Below are positions 46,788 through 58,455 of a stretch of 64,000 bases of DNA, piece after piece. Source of the stretch: Quercus robur (lineage: Eukaryota > Streptophyta > Magnoliopsida > Fagales > Fagaceae). The notes beneath the pieces are model-generated. The model searched no databases and was not told the DNA's origin. It saw only the letters and a program-made list of their open reading frames with translations. The translations under genes were made by a program, and so were the position numbers. The first letter of the stretch is position 1. Every line of letters starts with the position of its first letter. Location: the NCBI RefSeq assembly GCF_932294415.1, contig NC_065536.1, forward strand, positions 7,996,474-8,060,473, given 5' to 3'.

Positions 46788-47643
46788 AACTTTGCATGCA
46801 CATTAAAATATTTAAGCATAGGCTATAGGCTATAGCTATCTTAAGAGTAGAAATTCAAATTTAATTTAACCCCGGGTTACAAGCCTACAAAGGATTTAAT
46901 TCAAATTCCTAAATTCGATAAACTTTGGAAAAGGTAATTATTAAATTATGGATCAAATTTGCCAATATATACATAATATATTCACATAACACAAAGTACA
47001 GTTATTTTATCTTTATGATCAGATCAATGAGCTTGACTTTATTTGAATAGTCAATCGATTGGGTAAGGCCGAGAAAAGGGCCCATTCATAATCCTTATTC
47101 AAATTGCTTGCTTGACTAAATTAAGGTGGCTTTCTCTACTATGCCTATCACTGTGGGCCTATGACTCTTACTTTGAGAGTGAAATACTATACTTCTTTGT
47201 TATATGGTTTTTGTCTTATAGGTAAAACACAACCACATCCTCTAGTCATGATACTACTTTTTTATTTTATTTTATAATATGATAATTAGATAAAAAGGGG
47301 ATTTAAAGTATTAAATCTTAAATATCTCCTGATATTATCAACAAATATCAATTGAGTTATAAGGTTCTTACTACTCATGACATTATCTCACACACACACA
47401 TATATACAATTTTTTTGTCCTGTCCAAGAAGAAAATCCTTTTAGGGTAATGAAAAATGCTAGTAAATAAGCCCCCCTTCAAGCAATATTGGCGATTATGG
47501 ACTTCTAAGTATGAAAAAATTTGTTTAACCATCAAACTAGGTTATTGATCAATGGTTAGTGAACTTACTTCTAACTGGTGTGGTGAGCACTAGGTCCTAA
47601 ATTCGACTCACTAAATGGAAAGCACCTATGGATTATTGGTGAA

Positions 47644-48856
47644 ATACTAACTTAGTACCCATTGATACTCTAGTGGATATGAGATAACTATGACTCACAT
47701 AATCCAACCAGTATGATACTACTATAATTATGTTAAGGTAGGAAAACCACCTTTAGAGGGCTCTTTAAACCCTTTTTTTTGTTAGATTCTAAATTGACAA
47801 AGTCTACGTTGAAAGTGATAAGCATCTAATTTTGTCATTTTTGTATTTGTTAAAGTCTAATTTTGTGAATTGACCTTATGGGCATGTATGAATCCTTAAG
47901 AGGAGATAAAATTACAGGTTTTATCACTAAGAATAAACAACTAATTCAAGGAAAGTGCCACATCATTGATTATTAGAACACAACTTTGCAATGTCAAAAG
48001 TTTTGGGGTTGATTGATATTATTTGAAATTTTTGATAGGAAGTGATGGCTCCAATTGGTTACACTATCCAGACAATTCATGATTGAAATAGCAGCACTAA
48101 CAATCAAAAATGCCAATAATCAAACTTTCGTTTTACTAATGATGTGTTTATTTCTTGGTCAAAATGTTATACCAACATGTGGAGCAACCATTCTATTAGG
48201 CTGCAATCCAAATATGGATGACTACATTTGTATGCCACTATACCTTTTTTAGGAATCCAATAAATCAAATGGGCATAAGGACAGGAATCAGAGTTGGGAC
48301 CCATGTGTGTCACATACCCAACTTATTACTATAGATGATTTAAGCAAGTTTCGGAGTTATTTGAAGTGTGATTGGATGTCGGTTTATTTTATTTGAAATA
48401 TAAAGTAGAATATTCAAAATAAGACAAAATATGTTTATTATATATCTTAATTTGAAGAGCTTATAGACGTTGCCAAAAAAAAAAAAAAAAACACTCAAAA
48501 CAATTATGGACTCATTAGTTGTAAAGCATTCACATATTTGATAGGTTAACAAGGTATTCTTAGATAGCGTCTTTTGCAATGCAACAGGAGAAAAAACGTC
48601 ACAAAATATGTGTTTGTGAAGACAATATTTATAAGGGCAAAGGAGAAAAATATCATATGTGTAACTTTGGTCTCTCCTTCATTCATTATTTATAGGACAA
48701 TTAGCATACTTTATTATTCTTCTTCTTTGATAATTTGATAGTTTAAACAAATAGATGACAAAAATTTTGAATCTTAATTCTCCTCGTAAAGTCATTGTCA
48801 TTGAACTACCAAACTTTTGACAATAAACCTCCGTTTAAAATAATGAAGAATAAGAG
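47644..48856. other. Copy A-specific segment
   Basis: No counterpart in copy B, where sequence jumps from GGATTATTAGTGA to GATTAAGGTC. The short shared GTGA at the two breakpoints suggests deletion from B, but an insertion into A cannot be excluded. Small frames (48055-48252 +, 48340-48579 -) show no domain. Confidence 0.55.
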
Positions 48857-49637
48857 TTTCAATGCACCATTTCATAAATTTATGGAAACAATAAAGAAGA
48901 AATTTGTTATTGTGATGGGAAAAAAAAATTTTAATACAAAGTTGCCATAGAATTTCCCTAGTGATTGAGGTCAAAAACATGGTTCATGTATTATGAGGCA
49001 AAAAGAATAAAAAAGACAATCATAATTATTATTATTAGGGTAGAAGAAGCACTCAAAATCTTTCACATACAATGCATGTAATCAAAAAAATACTATGCAT
49101 ATGGGAAAATATTATAATAACAATTCAATAAAATATTTCTTGCATTTAAATATTCAAACAAGTGAAGAGAAATTGTGGCTGAAAAGGATAAAAACACACA
49201 CACACACATATATATAAGTGGCTTGGATATTTTAATATCTCTTCCTCATTATCAATCATTTGGTGATGGAAGTAAACTCATAGTTGTTCGTATTTCAATG
49301 CACCATTTCATAACTCTATGGAAAAAAATAAAGAAGAAACATGTTATTGTAATGGGAAAAAAAATTTTAATACAAAGTTGCCATAGAATTTCTCTAGTGA
49401 TTAAGGCCAAAAAGATGGTTCATATATTATGAGGGAAAAAGAATAAAAAAGACAAACATAATAATAATTATTATTAGGGTAGAAGAAGCACTCAAATCTT
49501 TCACATACAAAGCATGTAATAAAAAAAATACCATGTATATGGGAAAAGATTATGATAACAATTTAATAAAATATTTGTTATATTCAAATATTCAAATAAG
49601 TGGAGATAACTTGTGGCTAAAAAAGGATAAAAAAAAA

Positions 49638-49691
<54 letters not shown>

Positions 49692-49765
49692 AGTGGCTGA
49701 GAAATTTTAATCTCTTCCTCATTATCAATCATATTGGTGATGGAAGTAAATTCACAGTTGTTCGT
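48857..49765. repeat. Tandem duplication of a 436-bp unit with AC/AT microsatellite
   Basis: The phrase TTTCAATGCACCATTTCATAA starts units at about 48857 and 49293. Both share CCATAGAATTT, GTAGAAGAAGCACTC and TCTCTTCCTCATTATCAATCA. The (AC)n(AT)n tract is short in unit 1 (about 49195-49214) and expanded in unit 2 (49642-49692). The same arrangement recurs in copy B (63121-63950), where unit 1 is 5'-truncated. Confidence 0.85.
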
Positions 49766-50178
49766 ATTATTATGAAATAATGAAATAGTATAATATTTCA
49801 CTTTTTAATTGTAAGCATGGTAGATTTTTAAATGAGTTTTTTTTCCTACATGACAAAACAACCTTAGTTGTAGGGCAATGATTTTGTTTTTATATATAGT
49901 ATTAAATTAGTTTAACAACAAGCATGTGACATGAGGGGATTATAATGTGTTTTGTGTGAATTTGGTGCATAATTAACATGTAAGAAATTACATGACTGTT
50001 ATACATCTGCTAAGTAAGTAATTACAAAGAAGCGGAAATTAAAATAAAAGTAGGTTAGAATTTAATTGGTTAACTATCCTAAAATTCAAAGGAAGGGTGA
50101 TGACACATCGAGACATGAGTCTTAAAAAATGAGACAAATATGACGTACACATAGTCTATAACTACTACTAAGAACTAT

Positions 50179-50358
50179 GAGAAATGTTAGGGACACCAAT
50201 TTTGGCACAACTTTGTACCACAATCGCCATATGGCGAGTTGTGATTGGTAAGGGTGTGTTAGTGGGCCATGTAGGGACATACCTTTATCAATCACAACTT
50301 GCCATGTGACGAGTTATGGCACAAAGTTGTGTCAAATTTGATGTCCCTAGCCTTTCTC
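50179..50358. mobile_element. Mutator-like MITE with 9-bp target duplication
   Basis: A 180-bp element with ends GAGAAATGTTAGGGACA and (inverted) GAGAAAGGCTAGGGACAT. It is nearly palindromic over most of its length (shared CACAACTTTGT, GGCGAGTTGTGATTG). AAGAACTAT flanks it at 50170-50178 and 50359-50367. A 9-bp duplication and GAGAAA-type ends are typical of Mutator-like elements. Confidence 0.88.
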
Positions 50359-50710
50359 AAGAACTATCGAGCCTCAAGGATAAGTAAGGCTTGCATATTA
50401 AAAGAAAAACACGTCTAAAACCCATTCTACTTGTTTATCCTTGCAATAATTTTTTTTTTAATCCTTGTTTTAGTTGTCTAGTTACATAATGCAAATAAGT
50501 TTTCTTCCAATGTTTTATCTTTCATGCAAGTAGCTTAAAATAACATCAAACTTTTTTTCTTTATGGTTATATGTCTTACATTGAAGTAGTGTAGTCAAGA
50601 GCTTTATAACTTAATCGACATTTTTTCCATCTACAAAGTGCTTAAAGGTCTAAAGGGAAAATGGTTTGAGTTGCAGGGTTACTTCTAGAGTTTGAATCCT
50701 TACCTTTAAA

Positions 50711-51389
50711 GTGTGTTTGTTTGGAGGGATTTTAAGGAGGATGGAATATTGAGCAGAGAAAAGTGGAAAGATAACATTTTTAGTGGTTGTTTGGTTGAGG
50801 GGGGAGAGAGAAAAAAAAAAGTGGTAGGTTTGGGTGTTTTCTCCCTGGACCTACCAAAATGTTTTCTCCTCAAAATGGGGAGAAAACTGGGGGAGGAAAA
50901 AAACTAGCAAGAACAATGCCCATGTGCTTTTTGGGGGAGGAAAAAATGGTGTTTTTTGGGGGCGTTGTTCTAGCCAAATTTCTTTTTTCTTTTTCCTTTG
51001 ATTTTTGTTTGTGACTCTCTCTCCTCAAGTTTCCTTTTTTTTTTTTTTTTGGTGTGTGCTCATCTTCCTTTGGCTTGTATTATGTAATTTTTTTTTGAAG
51101 TGTCCATGCACAATTTTTTTAATACAGAAATATGTTACTTTTTTGTTTTATTTAAAGGTGGACTTAAAATGTAAATTTATACCAACTTCATTTTCCATCC
51201 TCTCAACCAAACAAATAAATTTTTCTTCTCTCCAATTTTCCATCCACCCAACCAAACACAAATGGGAGAAAACTAAATCTCTTCTATCCTCTTACTTTTC
51301 TATCCTTTCCCCATTTTCTATCCTCTTACTTTTCTATCATTTTCCCATTTTCTATCCTCTCATTTTTTCACTCCTCCAACCAAACAGAC
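50711..51389. mobile_element. MITE-like element with GTTTGGTTGGAGG ends
   Basis: The left end GTGTGTTTGTTTGGAGGG and the right end inverted GTCTGTTTGGTTGGAGGAG frame 679 bp with CTATCC/GGAGAAAAC-rich subterminal repeats. The plus-strand frame 51005-51403 is low complexity. No certain target duplication. Confidence 0.5.
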
Positions 51390-51424
51390 TTAGACTAATT
51401 TAAACCTTACTCATGAATGACGTG

Positions 51425-51537
51425 GGACTACCTGTGCAATAGTAAGACTTGCTAGTTATCATTACTCGAATCCACAACCTCAAAATCGTAAGCTAATGAG
51501 TCATGAGTACTTCCTACCACTAAGCTATATCCACCGG
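51425..51537 (-). mobile_element. Possible SINE fragment
   Basis: On the minus strand, ATAGCTTAGTGGTAGGA (A-box-like) is followed by GTGGATTCGAGTAA (B-box-like) about 50 bp on. No tail or target duplication was found. Confidence 0.35.
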
Positions 51538-51644
51538 TAATATGTAATCAAAATTACTTAATTTCATTTTTTTTTATTTCACATCTCACGTCTTGTCTTG
51601 ATCATCAAACCTACATTAATTGCTTGACAAAGTTCCCTCACTAA

Positions 51645-52491
51645 GAGCATCCACATCAGTGGATGTAAAACTTTACAAAATACAAAAAGCAACATGTTTT
51701 ACACATTTTGCCCCTAAAATCTTCCACATCAGTGAAGGTAAAGTTGTCTAAATATCCAAAATTGCTACAGTAACCGTGCATATTTACACGGTTACTGTAA
51801 CTTTCTATTTTACTTTTTTATTATTTTTTCTCTCTCATCTCTCATCTGATTATCTCTCCCCTCTCATCTGATCTCTCTCTTCCTCTACCCTCTTTTTTAT
51901 TTTATCTTCTCTTAAATCCAACAACAAATCATCAAATTCTTCAAACGTAAATCAATCTAGATCCCAAATTCATCAAGCCCTCTCCTCACACCCATATAAA
52001 TAATCAAACCCAAATTGCAAAAGAAGAAGAAGAAAATGCAGAAATAGTAGAAGAACAAGGTGTTGAAGAAGAAGTAGCAGTAACAACAGTCAATGGAGAG
52101 ACCCAAAATCACCATCCATGTAGTGGAAAAATCTGCCCAAAATCACCACCAAAATTGCAAACCTAAAATCACTGGCCATAATCAAACTCAAATAGAAAAA
52201 GAAAAGAAAAAGAAGAAGAATGTGAATGAGAATGAGAAGAAGAAGAAGATGAAGATGCCGAAGATGTAAGAAGGAGAAGGAAAAGAAAAAAAAAAGAAGA
52301 AACAAGAAGAAGGTGGAAAATAGAGAGATAGAGAGTGTAAGAGACATTTTGGAGACTTTGGCAAGGTGGTGGGACTGGTGAAATATAATAATAAAAAGTG
52401 AGAAAAATGGTTATTTAAATAAAATAAATAGTAAAATAAACAAACTGATGTAGGTGTTTTGCAAAATTTGCACACATTAATGTGGTTGCTC
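51645..52491. mobile_element. PIF/Harbinger-type MITE with TAA target duplication
   Basis: An 847-bp element with TAA on both sides (51642-51644, 52492-52494). Its ends are GAGCATCCACATCAGTGG and (inverted) GAGCAACCACATTAATG. It shares subterminal blocks with 27387-28310 (TTGCTACAGTAAC, GTTACTGTAAC, AACTGATGTAGGTGTTTTG). The internal CT- and AAG-rich stretches produce long but meaningless frames (52090-52475 minus). Confidence 0.85.
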
Positions 52492-52908
52492 TAAGATATT
52501 CCTGGAGCTACATTTTTTTTAAGACGAAATCATATAACATCATTGATACCACCTCAAAGAGATAAAGACATATCATCAAAGTGAAAATTTTCAATCAAAC
52601 AAACAATGGTGACGATCAAAACGATGGAAACTCAACAAAAATATACAGTATTAAGCACGCAGTCTCGATCTTTCATTTTATTTCAACTATTTTTTTTTTT
52701 TAATATTTGAGCAACCACACATTTAAAAAAAAAAAAAGTTTTAATCTATTTTATAAGTTAGACTAATTCAGAAACTCCTAGAAGTTCCAACTTAAAATAA
52801 TAAATAATCAAAGTGACCGAAAGATTAGACAGACTCCACAATGAAATTGATATGGACAACATGCGCAACTTGCTAATGCTAGGTGGATTCCATGATCAAG
52901 ACACCATA

Positions 52909-53597
52909 AGGGAGCATTTGTTTCAATGTAAAATGTTTTCCAAGTGTAAAATATTTTCAAGTGTTTGGTGGTATTTTAAAAAATACTTTGAAAAATATTT
53001 TTTAGTGTTTGGTTGTGTTCTTGAAAATACTATTAAAAACACATTTTCTACTTGATGCTCACATTTTCTCAGCTTACAAACAAATATATAATATCAAACC
53101 AAACCAAAAAATTCATCAAATCCGGTCAAATTGAGAGAAGAAGGAAGAGAGAGAGAGGCGACTGGGTTCGATCTAGAGGCGGCGGAGACAAGATCGCACA
53201 GCGGAGGCAACTGGGTCACGGTGGGTCACTCGTCGACGAGGGTCACAGTGGGTTCGATCTAGAGGCGGCGAAGGCAAGATAGGTGACATGGGTCTGATGG
53301 CGGCGAGATCGGTGGGTGGGTCTGATACTGGCGAAGGTTGGGTTGTTTTCTTCACTTTCCCTTCTAGCTATCTCTCTGTCCTCGGGTGTGTGCTTGAGCT
53401 GGGTTGTCACCCTTCACTTTTCCAGAAATTCATTGAAGGTAAAATCAAAGCATAAATGATTTTACGCTCAAAGTGGCTTATTTTTCGTTCAAAGCGTAAA
53501 TGATTTTCTATTGACTGTATTTTCCGTAGTTGCCAAACACACACAAGGGTGTAAAATGTTTTCCTGAAAGTGTTTTCAGGTGAAACAAACGCACCCT
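52909..53597. mobile_element. MITE-like element with AGGG...TTTGTTTCA ends
   Basis: The left end AGGGAGCATTTGTTTCA and the right end inverted AGGGTGCGTTTGTTTCA enclose 689 bp. Both subterminal parts contain GTAAAATGTTTTCC. TA flanks both sides. A GC-rich core (AGAGGCGGCGGAGACAAGATCG and a near-repeat) at 53170-53320 differs in composition from its surroundings and may be a captured gene fragment. Confidence 0.55.
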
Positions 53598-53621
53598 TAA
53601 TTGGAGCTGCATTCTCTGGTT

Positions 53622-53921
53622 AAGATCTGCTTATTTTGCTGAAACTGAAATTTTTTTGCTAAAAGTACTGTAAATAAAGGTAAAAGTTAGCTGAAATAGT
53701 ATAGTGAGACCCATGAATAGTACCAAAAAGTGCAGTGAGGCCTGTGAATAGTAATAAAAATAAGTTGATTTTTAATTTTTGTTAGCTTATTTTTGCTACT
53801 ATTTATGGTCCCATTGCAATTTTTGGCAATATTTATAGATCTCACTGTACTATTTCAGTTAATTTTTACTTTTATTTATAATATTTTCAGCAATTTAATT
53901 TCAACAAAATAAGCGGATCTT
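53622..53921. mobile_element. Palindromic MITE, 300 bp
   Basis: The ends AAGATCTGCTTATTTTG and (inverted) AAGATCCGCTTATTTTG start inverted repeats of about 100 bp that include GAAATAGTATAGTGAGA / GAAATAGTACAGTGAGA. The internal text has repeated ATGAATAGTA phrases. No target duplication beyond TTA/TAA at the edges. Confidence 0.65.
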
Positions 53922-54560
53922 AAACGGTACTAATGGATGCCTGCCAAGCAATCAGATTCTTGTGTAATAATTTATCAAAGCAAGTAATTAATGGACCCCA
54001 TACTCACACAATGATCGGTCAACTATTTTTTACCATAGTATTTCTGTTTACTTTTAGATGAGAATCCAAGACCGGTAAAGAGTGACTGATTATGTTGTAC
54101 ATAATTTCCCACCTGAGAACCAGTTTTCCGTGTAAATTGACTTCGGCTTATGACATAGGTTTGTTTACACTACAAGAAAGTTCCGACCGAAGTGAAGCAA
54201 GTTTCACCAAGGGGTTAGATGAGCCTTTGACAAGTTTCAACTTACAACGGAAAGTCCTTCACAGTTTACACATGATACACGTGGTGCATATATGTGAGAG
54301 TACACATGTTGCATAACACACCTTTTAGATAAAATTATATTTATGGTAAAATTAAGATTAAAGTAAACTAGTGTGACATTGCATACTCATCTTATATATA
54401 ATTCATTTAAAATTATATAATTTATCACAACTTATTGAGATGCTCGACTGTGAGTAATGAATAATATGGATCTATTGTTTTTTCTCCAACACTCATGATC
54501 AATATATATTAGAGTTTAGCACAAATGTTGTATTTATAAACTTGCCATATTGCATAGTAC
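53922..54560. other. Intergenic
   Basis: No supported gene. The plus frame 54092-54316 has no recognisable domain. Confidence 0.4.
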
Positions 54561-54930
54561 GGCCAAAATGGGGATATACCCCTTTTAGCCAAACTTTCTA
54601 GTAAAATGCTCAATGTTTGAAACTATTTAGAGATATGTCTCTGTTTTAAACTCAATTTTTGAATAGATTTTCAATGAAAAACTCGATTTGGCAAAAATCA
54701 AATTATAGGCAATCAAACTTTAAAAATAAAAAAATAAATAAATAAATAAAAAAAAAACCCTGTATGGAACTTGAGTTCCATGAAACTTGATTTTCGCCAA
54801 ATCAAGTATTTCATTGAAACTTGATTTTCTAAAAATCGAGTTTCAAAACAGAGGCATATCCTTAAATAGTTTCAGACAGGAGGTATTTTACTAGAAAGTT
54901 TGACTGAAATGGATAAAACCCAATTTTGGC
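54561..54930. mobile_element. Mutator-like MITE with 11-bp target duplication
   Basis: A 370-bp element flanked by TTGCATAGTAC at 54550-54560 and 54931-54941. The ends GGCCAAAATGGGG and (inverted) GCCAAAATTGGG begin inverted repeats of about 150 bp that share CAAACTTTCTAGTAAAAT, GAAACTATTTA.GGATATG and TCTGTTTT.AAACTC. The long inverted repeats and 9-11-bp duplication fit Mutator-like elements. Confidence 0.9.
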
Positions 54931-54941
54931 TTGCATAGTAC

Positions 54942-56128
54942 AATGTACACATAATACGATTTTTTTTTAATGGTTGTATATGTATACGTGAGATTCATAC
55001 GTAAAATCAAAATATAAGTAAACCATAATTCTTTAAGATTTACACAATATATCGCAACTAGTTGTAAAAAATTACACTAATTAAAATAATCGACTGTGAA
55101 TAATAAATAACATGAGTCATCATTTTTTCATTCCCACTCACAGCTGATCATTTTTTAGAGTTACCAAAGTGGTATCCTTAAACTTAGACCAATCACATTA
55201 GAGTTACCAAAGTTGTATCCTTAGACTTGCACTGTAGCATAGTATACTTTCGATTAAAACTATGGCCCGCTTTAACAAGCAATCTAGTAGACATGCAGCA
55301 TAGATTCCATTCATAATGTCCACTTTTGCAAACAAGATCCCTCGAAGATACACTTCACCCACCATAACCCATGATTTAAAATAATAAAATAGCCATTACC
55401 ATAATACAAAACCTTGACCCCTCTAAGAGATTCCCCAACATTCCAACCCCCACGATTTTGATGGGCACATTCTAACTACAACCAAAGCAAGCTTTCATTG
55501 TTCTACCTCCAGCAAACATTATCCACCATAGAATCCAAGCCATTAACATGCTGCTCCAAATAGACACAACAAGGAGAGAGAGAGGAGAGATTTTTTGCTT
55601 TCTTATTCCATAAACCAAAATCACGCATAACAAACCTCGAGCAGAACAGAACTGAGGAAGGCTAGCTTTATATATATACAGATAGCAAAGTGCATTATGC
55701 TACAACAGGTACATGATCACAACCTAGCTACAAACTGTATGGTCTCACATAGACCAAGAGACACCCATTGGCTACATAGAATATCTACAAAACTAGATAA
55801 ACAACCGCACAGCCGCATACATACTTAGAACATTGACGAACACAAAAGTGCAAACATTTTTCTCATCCCCATTGCGCACGAAAAGAGGCTCATATCTCAC
55901 ACGTCGTAAGGAGAAGCAGCACTCCTGGGTCTAACCTCGCTGGTTTTCTCGTATGCGTCCGATGTTGACCTCCTTCGAAATCGAAAGGAGTCTCTACCTC
56001 CTAGAAAAAAACCCATCAGTAACATTTCAGTGCTGCTCGTATGGAGGAAATGTGTGGCATGTGATCCCAAAATGTAATATTAACGTTGTGGATACTAGAT
56101 TATTAAATGGGTAACCAACTAAACAAAG
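54942..56128. other. Intergenic
   Basis: No supported gene. Around 55560-56000 the sequence is less AT-rich (AACCTCGCTGGTTTTCTCGTATGCG near 55934 is followed by CCTCCTTCGAAATCGAAAGG). It might be the 3' UTR or a relic of a minus-strand gene, but I could not identify one. Confidence 0.35.
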
Positions 56129-56386
56129 GATCTGTTTGGATAGAACTTATTTTGCTGAAACTGAAAACTGAAAACACTGTAGCAAAATAATTTTTAAATG
56201 TGTAAATAATGTTATAGGACCCATTTTTAATGAAAAAGTAACTGAAAAGTGGAATTTGTGGATTCGTGAACAGTACATCCGTGCATTGTTCACAGTTGAC
56301 AGAATCAAATAGTGCGGCTGGAACAAAAAAAAAAAAAGGGTCAGAAAACGCAAACGCAACCACTTATAATTCAAATCCAAACTCCC
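56129..56386. mobile_element. MITE-like element with TTTGGAT ends
   Basis: The left end GGATCTGTTTGGATAG and the right end inverted GGGAGTTTGGATTTGA enclose about 258 bp. The text ACTTATTTTGCTGAAACTGAAA also occurs in the element at 53622-53921, linking the two. Frames on the minus strand here are shadows. Confidence 0.5.
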
Positions 56387-56491
56387 TCAAAATAAGGTAA
56401 CAACAAAAATTTAATTATGATGTAACATGTTATGAAACTATGCTGAAGCATCTATATACAGTTAGAAGTTTGTGTTATTACTCATTAGGTT

Positions 56492-56682
56492 TTTTTTTTT
56501 TTTTTTTTTTTTCTCAATAAAAATAGGGGTTTCCGATGTGGGCTCATCGACCCCACCACGTCACGTGACGACAATGGATAATACCACGTGTACCACCTAG
56601 ACTTTGCTGAGGCTATCACTCGAACCGTTTCTCTTTGAGTGCAGGACGAGAACTCCTACCATCAAGCCATATCCCGTGTGGT
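56492..56682 (-). mobile_element. tRNA-derived SINE, minus strand
   Basis: Read from about 56682, the element has an A-box-like TGGCTTGATGGTAGGAG and a B-box-like GGTTCGAGTGA. It ends in a poly(A) tail (the T-run at 56490-56512). ATTAGGTT flanks both sides (56484-56491 and 56683-56690), an 8-bp target duplication. Its text differs from the SINE at 46618. Confidence 0.7.
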
Positions 56683-56690
56683 ATTAGGTT

Positions 56691-57280
56691 ATTAGCTTAA
56701 GTCAACAGCTAAGTTTTCTTACATATAGTGCCTAAACATGGCAGCCTAATAATATGCAATTTCACGGACATCATCAATTATTACCTTATAACCTAAATGA
56801 TAAAAAATTTACTTCATAAGACAATCTAATGAATATCTAAAATAGCTAAAAGAATCCAATGAATGTCTAATTAGCACCAATAAAATCCTACATCTACAAA
56901 GATAAACCCCTATAGTAGATATTATTGAGCTTCACCTAGTTAACACCTCCACCTCTTGTAAGAGTAAGGTCATTAAAGTAAGAGATAAACTATGAAATCA
57001 ATTATAGACTCTTGACAGATCAATCAGCGTCATTCACATGTATTCTTCTTCAATGTTCTATCGTATCTAAAATCATATTATATTTCGATTTTGTGTTTCA
57101 AATAGTGATACAAGCTAAACAAAATGCTTTTTAAGTCTAACAACATTCACACCACAAGGACAACATGACACTCATCACAAGGACAAGGTCAATAAATAGT
57201 CTTTACTCTTTGGTTCAACCACCACCTCTTCCATTGGTCCCATATTAAAATATCAGTTATTGAATGAATTTTAATGGATG
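56691..57280. other. Intergenic
   Basis: No gene and no repeat recognised. Short phrases such as CACAAGGACAA recur near 57152-57186. Confidence 0.4.
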
Positions 57281-57664
57281 TATGTAATATATGAAATATT
57301 ATATTTATATAATATCTCATATATAATATATTGTATAAAAAATTTGGGTCTTAAAATTTGTCGTTGCGCAAAGTGACTAAACTTCATTTAAAGATTTTAG
57401 TAAATTATATAATTCTCCAATAATTTTTGATTGTTTCAAACTAAACCATAAATTTTAAACAATTTTAATTCAAGCCATAAAATCTTTAATCTTTTTAATT
57501 CATATTTTCAATAAGTTGTTTTTAATTGTAAAATAAATGTACACAAATTGTGACTAAACTTCACAAAATTTGTGAAAATTTAATATATGAAATATTATAT
57601 TCTCATGCATTATATATTGTATATAAAAGTTGGGTTCTTAAAATTTGTGGTTAGCAAGTGACTA

Positions 57665-58136
57665 AGAGTGTTTGGTAGACTGTAACAGGTAATATAATGT
57701 AATAATTATTCCTATAGTTTATTCATTCTTTAGTTTGATCATGTTTTTATGATAAGGAATAGTCATTCATTATGTATAGTTATTCTTTAAACTATTCTTC
57801 TCTAAAAATGTTGTCATAGCTATTACTTAGTGGGTGCAATATTTTCTAAAATCAATATATTTCAAAATAAACAATTTTTCCATATACACAACAATTATAA
57901 AAATAAAAAACAACTCATCTCTCTATTAATTTTTTTAAAAAAATATAATTTTTTAAGGAAATATAATTGAATGAGTAAGATATTTCCTAAAATAAATTTT
58001 AAATTTTATTTTAATGTTACAACTCACATCTAAACTTATGAATTTGTTTGATTATTTCATTACAATACATTTTATTCCTAGTAATAAAAATTACAATTTC
58101 TGTTGTAATCATCATTCAATGTACCAAACATGCCCT
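57665..58136. mobile_element. MITE with TGTTTGGT ends (duplication copy B)
   Basis: Counterpart of 33531-34008, with left end AGAGTGTTTGGTAGACTG and right end inverted AGGGCATGTTTGGTAC. It has the same position in both copies, so it is older than the duplication. Confidence 0.55.
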
Positions 58137-58455
58137 AAACTTCATTAAAATTTTGGTAAATTATGTAATTCTTTAAAAACTTTTGATGTTTCCAAATAAA
58201 ACCATAAATTTTAAACAGTTTTAATTCTGACCATGAAATTTTAATTTTTCAATTAACAATTTCTTCACATAAATTGTGATTCAACTTAACAAACACATAC
58301 GAACATATATATTCCATGTGAAAGTATAAAACCTTTTCTCTAATATTTGTTATTTAGTTATTGTCACCAACATAGTCTTTTTAGAAAAAATAATATGATA
58401 TAAATTCATTCCATATTATTTCATATATTATCTACTACAAATTGTGTCTTACACT

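Larger units (their letters stand above)
45596..49830 (+). repeat. Segmental duplication copy A, right part
   Basis: Aligns in the same orientation with copy B from 58423 onward. From 45766 it matches 60406-61643, then 62671-63120, then 63121-64000. Relative to B it has its own SINE (46618-46787) and an extra segment 47644-48956. Bases 45621-45766 are absent from B, where a retroelement-like insertion sits. No host gene is recognisable in it. Confidence 0.9.

Noticed and set aside
52090-52475. Phe/Leu-rich minus-strand frames resembling membrane proteins
   Set aside because: They are read from AAG/GAA low-complexity sequence inside a MITE. The hydrophobicity comes from poly-TTC composition.
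53052-53355. Arg/Gly-rich frames in the GC-rich MITE core
   Set aside because: Short overlapping frames on both strands, no domain, and contained within a non-autonomous element.
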